Shown here: piece by piece, positions 18,496-26,121 of the stretch
Position numbering within the stretch: the stretch's first letter is position 1
How the letters are laid out: every line of letters begins with the position of its first letter
DNA from: Pseudolabrys sp.
GTDB lineage: Bacteria > Pseudomonadota > Alphaproteobacteria > Rhizobiales > Xanthobacteraceae
Length of the DNA: 40,269 nt
Assembly (NCBI GenBank): GCA_022841665.1
Contig: JALHRB010000033.1
Span: forward strand, 1 to 40,269
Reading direction: 5' to 3'
Made by a program: the position numbers and the translations under genes
Notes under the pieces: model-generated
What the model saw: the letters and a program-made list of their open reading frames with translations, nothing else
Told to the model about the DNA's origin: nothing
Database searches by the model: none

Positions 18496-18732
18496 ATGCC
18501 CCGACCCAGCGGCCTGCCCAAGCGATTTCCAGCAGGCTCCAAATACGTCGTCGAAAGCCACGGCGGCTTCGTCCGCCGCTTCGTCGAACTTCCCGGTGGC
18601 CGCAAGCTCAAGCTCGCCAGCCGCAAGGCGCAGACCTGCGACTGCATGGACACCAGCCTGGTGCCCGGCCTCGGCCATGGCGAGGCGCGAAGGCCGGTCC
18701 GCCGCCGCCTGCGCGCGCTGGCGCGCGCTTAG
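18496..18732 (+). CDS. Small basic hypothetical protein
   Basis: This 78-residue protein starts MPRPSGLPKRFPAGSKYVVE and is rich in Arg and Lys, with a C-terminal run RRPVRRRLRALARA. A pair of nearby Cys residues (TCDCMD) in the middle could bind metal. ATG 18496 has an AAGGA ribosome binding site at 18484-18488. The frame is open far upstream without coding character, so the short form is preferred. It is divergent from hsp20 and lies about 100 bases before the flavoprotein gene. I do not recognise a family; nucleic-acid binding is only a guess from the charge. Confidence 0.6.
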   Translation: MPRPSGLPKRFPAGSKYVVESHGGFVRRFVELPGGRKLKLASRKAQTCDCMDTSLVPGLGHGEARRPVRRRLRALARA

Positions 18733-18836
18733 CGAGACAGAAGTCCCAAGCTCCGATCCGGCCGGGAACTATCCTTCGGCTGACAACGCCCGCCGCAACG
18801 ACTAAGACCACGGGCGTCTCGGAGGGCAACAGGGCG

Positions 18837-20081
18837 ATGGCGGGGGGCACGGTAATTGTCGGCGGCGGGCAGGGCGGTTACCAGACCGCGGCCTCGCTGC
18901 GTGAAGCGGGCTACGGCGAGCGGATCGTCATCGTCGGCGAAGAGCCGGAGCTGCCCTATCAGCGGCCGCCTTTGTCCAAAGCCTATCTGCTCGGCGACAC
19001 CACCGCCGAGCGCCTGCACTTCCGCCCGGCAAATTTCTACGAGAAGCACGCGATCGAGGTCGTCACCGGCACGCGCGTGACCGGGATCGAGCGCGCCGCC
19101 GCGCGCGTGACGCTCGCCTCCGGCACGGCGCTTGATTACGACCATCTCGTGCTCGCCACCGGCGCGCGCAACCGCAAGCTGCCGGTCGAAGGCGCAAACC
19201 TCGACGGCGTGATGTACCTGCGCACGCTCGCCGAGGCCGATTCCATCAAGGCGCATTTTGCGGCCGCGGCCAACATCGTCGTCGCCGGCGCAGGCTTCAT
19301 CGGCCTCGAGCTCGCGGCGGTGGCCAGCAAGCTCGGCAAGTCCGTGCATGTGATCGAGCCCTTGGCGCGCGTGATGAGCCGTGCAGTGACCCCGGCCGTC
19401 TCGCAGTTCTTCGCCGAGGCGCATGCCGCCTTCAGCGTCAACCTGCTGCTCAATACGCGGCTGCAATCGATCGCGGGCGCCAAGGGCCGCGTCACCGGCG
19501 TAACGCTCGGCGATGGCCGCAACCTGCCCGCCGATCTGGTGCTGGTCGGCATCGGCATCGAGCCCGCCGCCGATCTTGCGCAGGCTTGCGACCTGCCGGT
19601 GGCGAACGGCATTGTCGTCGACGCGCGGCTCCTAACCGCCGACGCGAAGATTTCCGCCATCGGCGACTGCGCCAGCTTTCCCTGCGATGGCGGCATGCTC
19701 CGCCTGGAATCGGTGCAGAACGCGGTCGACCAGGGGCGCTGCGTCGCCAAACGCATCGCCGGGCAGCCGGCGGACTTCCATGCCGTGCCCTGGTTCTGGA
19801 GCGATCAGCGCGATCTCAAATTACAGATGGTCGGCTTGACCGCGGGCTGCGACCGCACCGTGATGCGCGGCGATCCGGCCGCGCGCGCCTTCTCGGTGTT
19901 CTGCTTCCGCGGCGAGCGACTCATCGGCATCGAGTCGATCAATAAGGCCGCAGATCACATGTTCGGCCGCCGCCTTCTCGCTTCCGGCGAGACGGTGACG
20001 CCGGAGGAGGCGGCCGATCCCGGCTTCGACCTCAAGGCCCGGCTTGCCCGCATCGCGCAGGCGGAGAAAGCCGCCCTCTAG
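18837..20081 (+). CDS. FAD/NAD-dependent ferredoxin-reductase-like oxidoreductase
   Basis: The 414-residue protein has an N-terminal FAD-binding motif VIVGGGQGGYQTAASLREAGY, followed by the PPLSKAYL segment seen in rhodocoxin, putidaredoxin and other oxygenase-coupled reductases. A second nucleotide-binding motif, VVAGAGFIGLELAAV, binds NAD(P)H. AIGDCASFP near residue 280 completes the FAD site. A C-terminal reductase domain has PWFWSDQRDLKLQMVGL. It probably passes electrons from NADH to a small iron-sulfur protein for a P450 or Rieske oxygenase, but no such partner is in the window. ATG 18837 is chosen because the GxGxxG motif starts four residues later; GGAGG lies at 18821-18825. Confidence 0.9.
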   Translation: MAGGTVIVGGGQGGYQTAASLREAGYGERIVIVGEEPELPYQRPPLSKAYLLGDTTAERLHFRPANFYEKHAIEVVTGTRVTGIERAAARVTLASGTALDYDHLVLATGARNRKLPVEGANLDGVMYLRTLAEADSIKAHFAAAANIVVAGAGFIGLELAAVASKLGKSVHVIEPLARVMSRAVTPAVSQFFAEAHAAFSVNLLLNTRLQSIAGAKGRVTGVTLGDGRNLPADLVLVGIGIEPAADLAQACDLPVANGIVVDARLLTADAKISAIGDCASFPCDGGMLRLESVQNAVDQGRCVAKRIAGQPADFHAVPWFWSDQRDLKLQMVGLTAGCDRTVMRGDPAARAFSVFCFRGERLIGIESINKAADHMFGRRLLASGETVTPEEAADPGFDLKARLARIAQAEKAAL

Positions 20082-20167
20082 CCGGATTTGTGCGGTGTTG
20101 CGCCCGGGCAGGCCCTTCTGTACTTTTCGCCGTCCGCAGAAAGCGTGCATATCGGTGCAGGTCATTC

Positions 20168-21052
20168 ATGCAGCTTTTCACCACGGCCGAAGCCGCCGCC
20201 TATCTCCGTCTCAAGGAGCGCAAGATCTATGAGATGGTGGCCGAAGGCACGGTGCCCTGCACCAAGGTGACCGGCCGCTGGCTGTTTCCCAAGGCCGAGC
20301 TCGACCACTGGCTGGCGGCGAGCGTCACCCGGCCGGACGGCCTAGCGCGGCCCGAGCCCGCGCCCATCGTCGGCGGCAGTCACGACCCGCTGCTCGAGTG
20401 GGCGCTGCGCGAAAGCGGCTCGGGGCTCGCGACCTTGGCGGTCGGCAGCGAAGCCGGCCTCGACCGGTTCGCCGCCGGCGAAACCGCGGCGGCCGCCATT
20501 CATCTGCACGCGCTGGACGATCCCGACGCGGACGCCAACACCGCGGCGGTGAAAAGTCGCGGCGAGCTGCGCGACGCGGTGATGATCGGTTTTTGCCGGC
20601 GCGAGCAGGGGTTCCTGGTGGCGCCCGGCAATCCCCTGAAGATCGGCGCGCTCGACGACGTGCTGGCCAAGCGCGCGCGCGTCGCGCTACGGCCGAAGGG
20701 TGCGGGCGCGCAACTGCTGCTGCTGGCGCTGTTGCATCGCGCGAAGGCCACGCTCGACCAGCTCAATCCCGCCACGCCCGTCTGCCCGACCGGGCCCGAC
20801 ATCGCGCAGGCGATCCGCGCCGGCCGCGCCGATACCGGCGTCGCCACGCGCTCGGTCGCGCTCTCGGCCGGGCTGGATTTCGTCCCGCTGGTGTGGGAGG
20901 CGTTCGACCTGGTGGTGCGCCAGCGCGACTACTTCCATGCGCCACTGCAAAAGCTGTTCGGCTTCCTGCGTTCGGATGAGTTTGCCGCTCGTGCCAAAGA
21001 GATGGGCGGCTTCGACCTCACCGCCGCCGGCAGCGTGCGCTTCGTGAACTGA
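20168..21052 (+). CDS. One-component regulator: excisionase-type HTH plus periplasmic-binding-like domain
   Basis: The 294-residue product begins with an excisionase/MerR-type winged helix (residues 2-50: QLFTTAEAAAYLRLKERKIYE, then GRWLFPKAELDHWL). The rest (about 65-294) resembles the PBP-like domain found with molybdate or tungstate genes (GFLVAPGNPLKIGALDDVL, RPKGAGAQLLL, GRADTGVATRSVALSAGLDFVPL). There is no signal peptide, so it acts in the cytoplasm as a ligand-sensing DNA-binding protein; an oxyanion or cofactor ligand is plausible. The frame is open from 20090, but ATG 20168 starts directly at the HTH. It lies between the flavoprotein and DUF971 genes, all in the same direction. Confidence 0.82.
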   Translation: MQLFTTAEAAAYLRLKERKIYEMVAEGTVPCTKVTGRWLFPKAELDHWLAASVTRPDGLARPEPAPIVGGSHDPLLEWALRESGSGLATLAVGSEAGLDRFAAGETAAAAIHLHALDDPDADANTAAVKSRGELRDAVMIGFCRREQGFLVAPGNPLKIGALDDVLAKRARVALRPKGAGAQLLLLALLHRAKATLDQLNPATPVCPTGPDIAQAIRAGRADTGVATRSVALSAGLDFVPLVWEAFDLVVRQRDYFHAPLQKLFGFLRSDEFAARAKEMGGFDLTAAGSVRFVN

Positions 21053-21072
21053 ACGCTGCCTGAAAGACACCA

Positions 21073-21453
21073 ATGACCGATCCGCAAGTCTGGCCGAACG
21101 AACTGCGCCTGCATAAGGGCGGCAAGACGCTGACTGTTTCCTTCGACAGCGGCGAGCGCTTCGACCTGGCGGCCGAATACCTGCGCGTGAAAAGTCCGAG
21201 CGCGGAAGTGCAGGGTCACTCCGCCGAGGAGCGCAAGACGGTGCCCGGCAAACGCGACGTCGCCGTCATCGAGGTGCTGCCGGTCGGCAACTATGCTGTC
21301 CGCCTGGTGTTCGACGACCTGCACTCGACCGGCATCTTCGGCTGGGACTACCTGCTCGAACTCGGCCGCAACCACGCGCGCTATTGGCAGGAATATCTCG
21401 ACGAACTCGCTGCCAAGAACATGACGCGCGATCCGCCGGCGCGGCGCAAATAA
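21073..21453 (+). CDS. DUF971 (gamma-butyrobetaine-hydroxylase-like N-terminal) domain protein
   Basis: The 126-residue protein has the DUF971 pattern: WPNELRLHKGGKTLTVSFDSGERFDLAAEYLRVKSPSAE early, VGNYAVRLVFDDLHSTGIFGWDYL in the middle, and a final helix. This domain also forms the N-terminus of gamma-butyrobetaine hydroxylase; stand-alone forms are often linked to iron-sulfur or molybdenum cofactor genes, though their reaction is unsettled. It begins 20 bases after the regulator gene and is probably in the same operon. No Cys zinc cluster of the hydroxylase type is visible. Confidence 0.88.
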   Translation: MTDPQVWPNELRLHKGGKTLTVSFDSGERFDLAAEYLRVKSPSAEVQGHSAEERKTVPGKRDVAVIEVLPVGNYAVRLVFDDLHSTGIFGWDYLLELGRNHARYWQEYLDELAAKNMTRDPPARRK

Positions 21454-21523
21454 ATCTCAAGATGGCTTGCCATTCGTAGCTCGCGACAATCCGCGCAGCC
21501 GTCGCCCGTTGGGCTTTGGCGGG

Positions 21524-21554
21524 CATTCTTCACTCGCTTCGCGAGCGAAGAATG
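21524..21554. repeat. Long palindrome at the 3' end of tRNA-Val
   Basis: CATTCTTC (21524-21531) and GAAGAATG (21547-21554) pair, and so do CTCGC (21533-21537) and GCGAG (21541-21545), with one mismatch between them and a 3-base loop TTC. It overlaps the encoded CCA of tRNA-Val. No T-tract is present; it could be an extragenic palindrome used as a 3' end. Confidence 0.7.
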
Positions 21555-21627
21555 GTGGGCGGTGTAGGGATTGAACCTACGACCCCACCCGTGTGAAGGG
21601 TGTGCTCTCCCGCTGAGCTAACCGCCC
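21553..21627 (-). tRNA. tRNA-Val (anticodon CAC)
   Basis: On the minus strand the acceptor GGGCGGT pairs with ACCGCCC. The D-arm is GCTCAGCGGGAGAGC, the anticodon arm is CACCC-TTCACAC-GGGTG with anticodon CAC (21595-21593), and the T-arm is GTAGGTTCAATCCCTAC. CCA is encoded at 21555-21553. It is 72 bases without CCA and has normal structure. A very good promoter lies just upstream. Confidence 0.96.
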
Positions 21628-21642
21628 GGTCGCAATGACGCG

Positions 21643-21672
21643 ATATAAAGAGGGCCGGGCGACCAGTGTCAA
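21643..21672 (-). promoter_or_regulatory. Promoter of tRNA-Val
   Basis: On the minus strand TTGACA (21672-21667) is followed after 18 bases by TTATAT (21648-21643). The mature tRNA starts 16 bases further on. This is the best housekeeping promoter match in the window. Confidence 0.78.
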
Positions 21673-21721
21673 GCGAGGCTTTCCCGTCCCGGCGAAGCCG
21701 CCGGAACGGGCGCCAACAGCG

Positions 21722-23014
21722 TCAGTTCCGGGTTTTCGGGTCGTCGGCGTGCACGCGCGAGGCGTGCGTCTGCAGCGCCCGGATGCGGTCGGCGAGGTTG
21801 CCGGCGCCCGCTTCGGCGCCGAGGTCGACGGTGCCGTGGCTGGTGATGGCGGCCGGCGCGGCATCGCGCGCGGTCTCGGCCGCAAGCAAGGTCTCGATGG
21901 TCGAGTTGGGGCCTTCCAGCGCCGAGGCAAGGCGGGCGACTTCGGCCGCGACGTCGTTGATGCGCTCGCGCAGCAGCGCGTTTTCCACGCGCTCGGACGC
22001 CCAGTTTTCTTCCGCCTCGCGCTTCATGTTGCCGAGTTCGCGCGCCAGCCGGTCGCGCTCTTCGCGCGTGCGCTCGATCTCGGCGGTGAGCTGGGCGTTC
22101 TCGGCCTTGAGCTTCTGCGTGGCCGAGGAGGTGCGGCCGTCGAGCTCGGCGATGGCCGCGCGCAGGTCGGCTTCGGTCTTGCGCGCGGTCTCGATGTCGC
22201 CGCGCAGGTGCTTGAGTTCGACGTCGCTTTCGGCGAGGAGGCGGGTCTGCTCGCCGAGCCGGATTTCCAGATCGTGCGCGCGCTGGCCGAGGATCTGCGC
22301 CTCGGTGGTCTGCGCCACCAGCGCGTGCTCGAGTTCGGCGACGCGGCGGCCGAGGTTCTCGACCTTGCCGCGCTCCTCGCTGAGTTCCTGCGTCGCAGCC
22401 TTGAGCTCGACGCGCTCGCTGTCGCGGCGGTCTTCCACCGCCTTCAATTCGCTGCCGGCTTCATTGAGCCGGTCCTTGAGCGCCTCGACCTGCGCCTTGA
22501 GCGCGACGATCTCGACCTTCTGCGCTTCCGCCTGGCTGGAGCGCTCGTCGAGCGCGCCGATCATCTGCGCCAGTTCGGCTTCCTTCGCCGACAGCGCGCG
22601 CTGGGCTTCCAGCATGCTGCTGGTCTTGACTGCGAATTCCTCTTCCGTGGCGCGCAGCTGATCGCGCAGCGCCTTGTCGCGCGCTTCCAGCGCGAAAATG
22701 GTGGCGGTCTTCTCGCCGAGCTCGATCTTGAGCCGGTTGATGGCGTCGCCTTTCTTGCCCAGTTCGGCAAGCTGGCTGGTGCTCCTGGTCTTGAGCTGCT
22801 CGACGCTCATTTCCAGGCGCCGCGTCGACATCGCGAATTCGGCGCGCAACTGATCCTTGTCGGCCTGGATCTCCGCCATCGACAGCGGCGTGGCCGCTTC
22901 GAGGCGGCGCATGGTGAGGCGCACGGCGCGCGAATGCACGAGGGGGACGATGACGAGCCCGATCAGGGCCGCGACCAGGAAGCCGATCCCGAAAAACATG
23001 ATCGGTTCAATCAT
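21722..23014 (-). CDS. Membrane-anchored long coiled-coil protein
   Basis: The 430-residue product starts at ATG 23014 (GGAGG on the minus strand at 23028-23024); the open frame to 23077 is non-coding. One N-terminal transmembrane helix (FFGIGFLVAALIGLVIVPLV, residues 7-26) is followed by about 340 residues of nearly continuous heptad coiled coil, rich in Glu, Lys, Arg, Ala and Leu (for example LKAQVEALKDRLNEAGSELKAVEDRRD). An Ala-rich tail ends DDPKTRN. The layout suggests a cytoplasmic tether or spacer at the inner membrane, somewhat like RmuC without its nuclease domain. I recognise no named family; the function is unknown. Confidence 0.85.
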   Translation of the reverse strand: MIEPIMFFGIGFLVAALIGLVIVPLVHSRAVRLTMRRLEAATPLSMAEIQADKDQLRAEFAMSTRRLEMSVEQLKTRSTSQLAELGKKGDAINRLKIELGEKTATIFALEARDKALRDQLRATEEEFAVKTSSMLEAQRALSAKEAELAQMIGALDERSSQAEAQKVEIVALKAQVEALKDRLNEAGSELKAVEDRRDSERVELKAATQELSEERGKVENLGRRVAELEHALVAQTTEAQILGQRAHDLEIRLGEQTRLLAESDVELKHLRGDIETARKTEADLRAAIAELDGRTSSATQKLKAENAQLTAEIERTREERDRLARELGNMKREAEENWASERVENALLRERINDVAAEVARLASALEGPNSTIETLLAAETARDAAPAAITSHGTVDLGAEAGAGNLADRIRALQTHASRVHADDPKTRN

Positions 23015-23173
23015 GAAACGACGCCTCCAACTCACCCTGCCCGCGGTAGCCCCGCGGAAACCATGACATGGAGGCAATCGCCCCCGCCAGCGCTACCCGA
23101 GATTAACCTAAACCCGGGGCGTCGTCGCGGACGCGTGTGTGCACCAGTGGGAGTTAAGGAAGCATGGCGCCGT

Positions 23174-23767
23174 TCAGAACGGGTTCCAGGTCGCGTGCGG
23201 CGTAAACTTCAGGTAGCCGATACTGGCTCCGAGCCTTAAGCCGACGCCGGAGCGAATGGGAACGATGACGATGTTGTTGGCGGTGAGGGCGGTCATGCCG
23301 AAGCCGCCGATAAAATAGGCGGAGCCGTCGATGCCGCCGAAGCGCTGGTAGATCGAGTCGGTGGCCGGCAGGTTGTAGACCAGCATCATGGTACGGGCGC
23401 CTTCGCCGCCGTAGTCGAAGCCGATCGACGGGCCTTCCCAGAACACGCGGCGGTCGCCGGCATTCTTGGTGTAGAGCTTGCCGTCGCCGTAGCGCAGGCC
23501 GACGATGAAGGCGCCGCCGCCCTCCTGGCCGAGGATGTAGCCGTTCGGCTGGCCCCAGCGGCTGACGGCCTTTTCGACGACCTCTGCCAAGCCGCGCGAC
23601 ACTGTGCCGAAGAACTTGTGGCCGGTGCCGACGATTTCCTGCGCCGTGAACGTGCCGCTGCGCCGCTGCTGTTGGGGCGGTGGGGGCGCCTGTTCCTGCG
23701 CCAGGGCAGGCGCGCCGAGGGCGAACAAGCATAGGGTCAGGACGGCAAGGCGCAGGAAAGCGCGCAT
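23174..23767 (-). CDS. eipA: EipA-like DUF1134 periplasmic protein
   Basis: This 197-residue protein has a signal peptide (MRAFLRLAVLTLCLFALGAPALAQ) and a Gln/Pro-rich linker. The DUF1134 domain has TAQEIVGTGHKFFGTVSRGLAEVVEKAV, GQPNGYILGQEGGGAFIVGLRYGDGKLY and GPSIGFDYGGEGA. In Brucella the homologue EipA is a periplasmic beta-barrel-like protein that supports envelope integrity and is reported to be under CtrA control; a TTAACC half-site lies at 23800-23805 upstream of this gene. ATG 23767 gives the signal peptide and has GGAG upstream. It is divergent from the YHS-like gene. Confidence 0.88.
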   Translation of the reverse strand: MRAFLRLAVLTLCLFALGAPALAQEQAPPPPQQQRRSGTFTAQEIVGTGHKFFGTVSRGLAEVVEKAVSRWGQPNGYILGQEGGGAFIVGLRYGDGKLYTKNAGDRRVFWEGPSIGFDYGGEGARTMMLVYNLPATDSIYQRFGGIDGSAYFIGGFGMTALTANNIVIVPIRSGVGLRLGASIGYLKFTPHATWNPF

Positions 23768-23876
23768 CGAGGGCTCCGTGAAGGCTGGGAAGCACCCGTT
23801 TAACCGGATGCTCATGTCGGCGGTCCTAGGGTGGCGTGCCTGTAGGTTCCGAATCGCTCGAATGTCGCCAAGAACT

Positions 23877-24377
23877 ATGACTGCAGCACGGCAGCGGCGG
23901 AAGCCAAGCCCGGCCCTGGCCGTGCTTTTCGGGCTTTTCATCGCCTGTGGTATTTCGGCACCGGTTAGTGCCCAGATGGCGCTGGTCGGCCCGCTGGTCA
24001 TCAATGCCGACAGCGGGCTGGTCATCAGCGGCTTCGACCCGGTCGCCTATTTCACCGACGGCAAGCCCGTGCCCGGCAAGCCCGCCTACGAGGCGACTTT
24101 GGCCGGTACGATCTGGCGCTTCAGCAACGAGGGCAACCGCGCTGCCTTCCTGCAGGACCCCGACATCTATGCGCCGCGCTTCGGCGGCTACGACCCGGTC
24201 GCGATCGGCCGCAACCGTTCGGTGGCCGGCCACCCGCAGGTCTGGGCGGTGGTCGGCGAGCGGCTCTATCTCTTCTATAGTGCGGCCGAGCGCGACGCCT
24301 TCCAGGCCGATCCCGGCCGCGCCATCGAGGCGGCGGAGCGCAAGTGGCCCGAGGTCGCGCGCACACTCGGCCGCTGA
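23877..24377 (+). CDS. Exported YHS-domain-like protein
   Basis: This 166-residue protein has a basic N-terminus (MTAARQRRKPSPA), a hydrophobic signal segment ending SAPVSAQ, and a YHS-like domain (SGFDPVAYFTDGKPVPGKPAYEATLAGTIWRFSNEGNRAAF, then YAPRFGGYDPVAIGRNR). Such domains are small, cysteine-poor metal-associated modules; in exported form their role is unknown. ATG 23862 in the same frame is an alternative start; neither has a strong ribosome binding site. The stop is one base from the convergent cysQ stop, leaving no room for a terminator. Confidence 0.78.
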   Translation: MTAARQRRKPSPALAVLFGLFIACGISAPVSAQMALVGPLVINADSGLVISGFDPVAYFTDGKPVPGKPAYEATLAGTIWRFSNEGNRAAFLQDPDIYAPRFGGYDPVAIGRNRSVAGHPQVWAVVGERLYLFYSAAERDAFQADPGRAIEAAERKWPEVARTLGR

Positions 24378-24378
24378 C

Positions 24379-25212
24379 CTACTCCTGAACGATGGAAGAC
24401 GCTTTCGCCGGATCGCCCCAGGCGATGAAGGCCGGCACACGGAAATTTTCCGCGACGCGGCCATAGGCCAATGGCCCACCTTGTGGCGTGACGACAACGC
24501 CGCCGGCCGCCGTCAGCAGCGCCTGCCCGGCCGCGACGTCCCATTCGCAGACCGTGGACAGCCGCGGATAGACATCGGCCGCCCCTTCCGCAAGTTGGCA
24601 GAACTTGATCGCCGAGCCCGAGGGCTGGCGCGCGATCGGCTCGAGCCGGACCAGGAAGGCTTGCGTGTCCGCATCGAGATGCGAGCGGCTCATCACCGCC
24701 ACCGCGCCCTGCGCCGGCCAGCGCCGCGCATGGATCGGCTCCGGGCGCTCGGCGCAATCGGGCAGAAGGCGGAGGCGTTCGGCCTTGTGTCCGACCACGC
24801 CGCGCCAGATGAGGCCGCGGTTTGGCGCGGCGATGACGCCGGCAACCGGCGTGCCTTGCGTGACGATGCCGACATTGACGGTGAACTGGTCCGAGCCGGC
24901 GATGAATTCCTTGGTGCCGTCGAGCGGATCGACCACCAGGAAGCTTGCGCCCAGCGTCGGGCGCGCGCCGCGGCTGGCCATCTCCTCGGCCACCACCGGC
25001 ATGCCCGGCAGAAGCCGCGACAGGCCGTCGAGGATGATCGCTTCCGACGCTTCGTCGGCGGGCGTGACCGGCGACTGGTCGGCCTTGAGACGCTGCGCGA
25101 CGCCTTCCGCCGCGATCTTGCGGATCACCGCGCAGGCGCGGGCAATGATGGCCGTCAGATCGTCCAGCAGCCCAACGGCGTCGGCTGCGCGAAGCTCGGA
25201 ACTTGCGCCCAC
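24379..25212 (-). CDS. cysQ: 3'(2'),5'-bisphosphate nucleotidase CysQ
   Basis: CysQ removes the 3' phosphate of PAP/PAPS, limiting a toxic by-product of sulfate assimilation. The 277-residue protein has the inositol monophosphatase fold, with the metal site VAEE, the signature DPLDGTKEFI, and EWDVAAGQALLTAAGG at the C-terminal Asp. It starts at GTG 25212 with an AAAGGGA ribosome binding site; the open frame continues far upstream as a shadow of chpT. It is divergent from chpT across 126 bases. Confidence 0.92.
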   Translation of the reverse strand: MGASSELRAADAVGLLDDLTAIIARACAVIRKIAAEGVAQRLKADQSPVTPADEASEAIILDGLSRLLPGMPVVAEEMASRGARPTLGASFLVVDPLDGTKEFIAGSDQFTVNVGIVTQGTPVAGVIAAPNRGLIWRGVVGHKAERLRLLPDCAERPEPIHARRWPAQGAVAVMSRSHLDADTQAFLVRLEPIARQPSGSAIKFCQLAEGAADVYPRLSTVCEWDVAAGQALLTAAGGVVVTPQGGPLAYGRVAENFRVPAFIAWGDPAKASSIVQE

Positions 25213-25338
25213 GCTGAGAGTCCCTTTCCGGTCCGGCGGTCCTTGGCGGTCGCCCGGGTGCGGTGTATCAGCGCGAATACCGGCGCGCCAAGCGATTCGC
25301 CGCCGGCGGCACCCTGCACGCCCTGCGGAGACCAGTCC

Positions 25339-25971
25339 ATGTCCGGCACTTCTATCGATGCGCTCGACCTCGCCGCCCTGCTGTGCTCGCGGGTGTGCCA
25401 CGACCTGATCAGTCCGGTCGGCGCCATCGTCAACGGGTTGGAAGTGCTGGCGGAGGCCAAGGACGAGGACACCAAGACCTTCGCGCTCGACCTGATCAGG
25501 AAGAGCGCCGGCACGGCCTCGGCCAAGCTGCAATTCTGCCGCATCGCCTTCGGCGCCGCCGGCTCGGCCGGCGCGCAGATCGACACCGGCGACGCCGAGA
25601 AGATCACCCGCGGCTTCCTCGAGGACGACAAGACCAAGATCGTCTGGACCCTGCCGCGCGTGCTGATGGCCAAGAACCGGGTCAAGCTCCTGCTCAACAT
25701 GGTGCTGATCGCCGCCCAGTCGATCCCGCGCGGCGGCAAGCTCACCGTCGATCCGATCGGCAGCGGCGAGACCATAGGCTTCAAGGTGACCGCCTCCGGC
25801 ACCAACGCCAAGGTGCCGCCGAACGCCCCGCTCTTGTCGGGCGAGACCGGCGCGGAAGGGCTCGACGCCCATCGCATCCAGCCCTTCTATGCCGGGCTTC
25901 TGGCCAAAGCCTGCGGGCTCAAGGCCGGCATCGCCACCGAGGGCGAGGCCGTCGTCGTTACCGCCCAATAA
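25339..25971 (+). CDS. chpT: Histidine phosphotransferase ChpT
   Basis: ChpT takes phosphate from the CckA hybrid kinase and gives it to CtrA and CpdR. The 210-residue protein forms a histidine-kinase-like dimer: the helical hairpin has His21 in VCHDLISPVGAIVNGLE, and a degenerate ATPase-like C-terminal domain runs from about residue 80 (KNRVKLLLNMVLIAAQSIPRGGKLTV) without ATP-binding motifs. GGAG lies at 25326-25329 before ATG 25339. It precedes cheA by 150 bases on the same strand, and the target CtrA is encoded 10 kb away in the same window. Confidence 0.93.
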   Translation: MSGTSIDALDLAALLCSRVCHDLISPVGAIVNGLEVLAEAKDEDTKTFALDLIRKSAGTASAKLQFCRIAFGAAGSAGAQIDTGDAEKITRGFLEDDKTKIVWTLPRVLMAKNRVKLLLNMVLIAAQSIPRGGKLTVDPIGSGETIGFKVTASGTNAKVPPNAPLLSGETGAEGLDAHRIQPFYAGLLAKACGLKAGIATEGEAVVVTAQ

Positions 25972-25987
25972 GGCGGCGCGCGAGCGG

Positions 25988-26002
25988 TTAACCAAGCGTT
26001 AA
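25988..26002 (+). promoter_or_regulatory. CtrA-binding site upstream of cheA
   Basis: TTAA (25988-25991), seven bases CCAAGCG, then TTAA (25999-26002) is an exact TTAA-N7-TTAA box. A -10-like TTAAAT follows 16 bases later at 26019-26024, a spacing typical of CtrA-activated promoters. Confidence 0.7.
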
Positions 26003-26043
26003 TGCCGCGCGATCGGGCTTAAATCCGCAACTAAAATTAAACG

Positions 26044-26110
26044 CTTCACCGACACACTGGCCCCGCTCCCAAAGGGGCAAGTGGGGACAGGTCATAGCCT
26101 GTCGGTGAAG
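26044..26110 (+). promoter_or_regulatory. Structured leader of cheA masking its ribosome binding site
   Basis: CTTCACCGACA (26044-26054) and TGTCGGTGAAG (26100-26110) form an 11-bp perfect stem. It encloses a GCCCC/GGGGC hairpin and an alternative ACAGG (26087-26091)/CCTGT (26098-26102) hairpin that competes with the outer stem. The right outer arm contains the GAAGG used as ribosome binding site for ATG 26122. The region looks like a cis-acting RNA switch. Confidence 0.6.
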
Positions 26111-26121
26111 GCGTAATTTTC

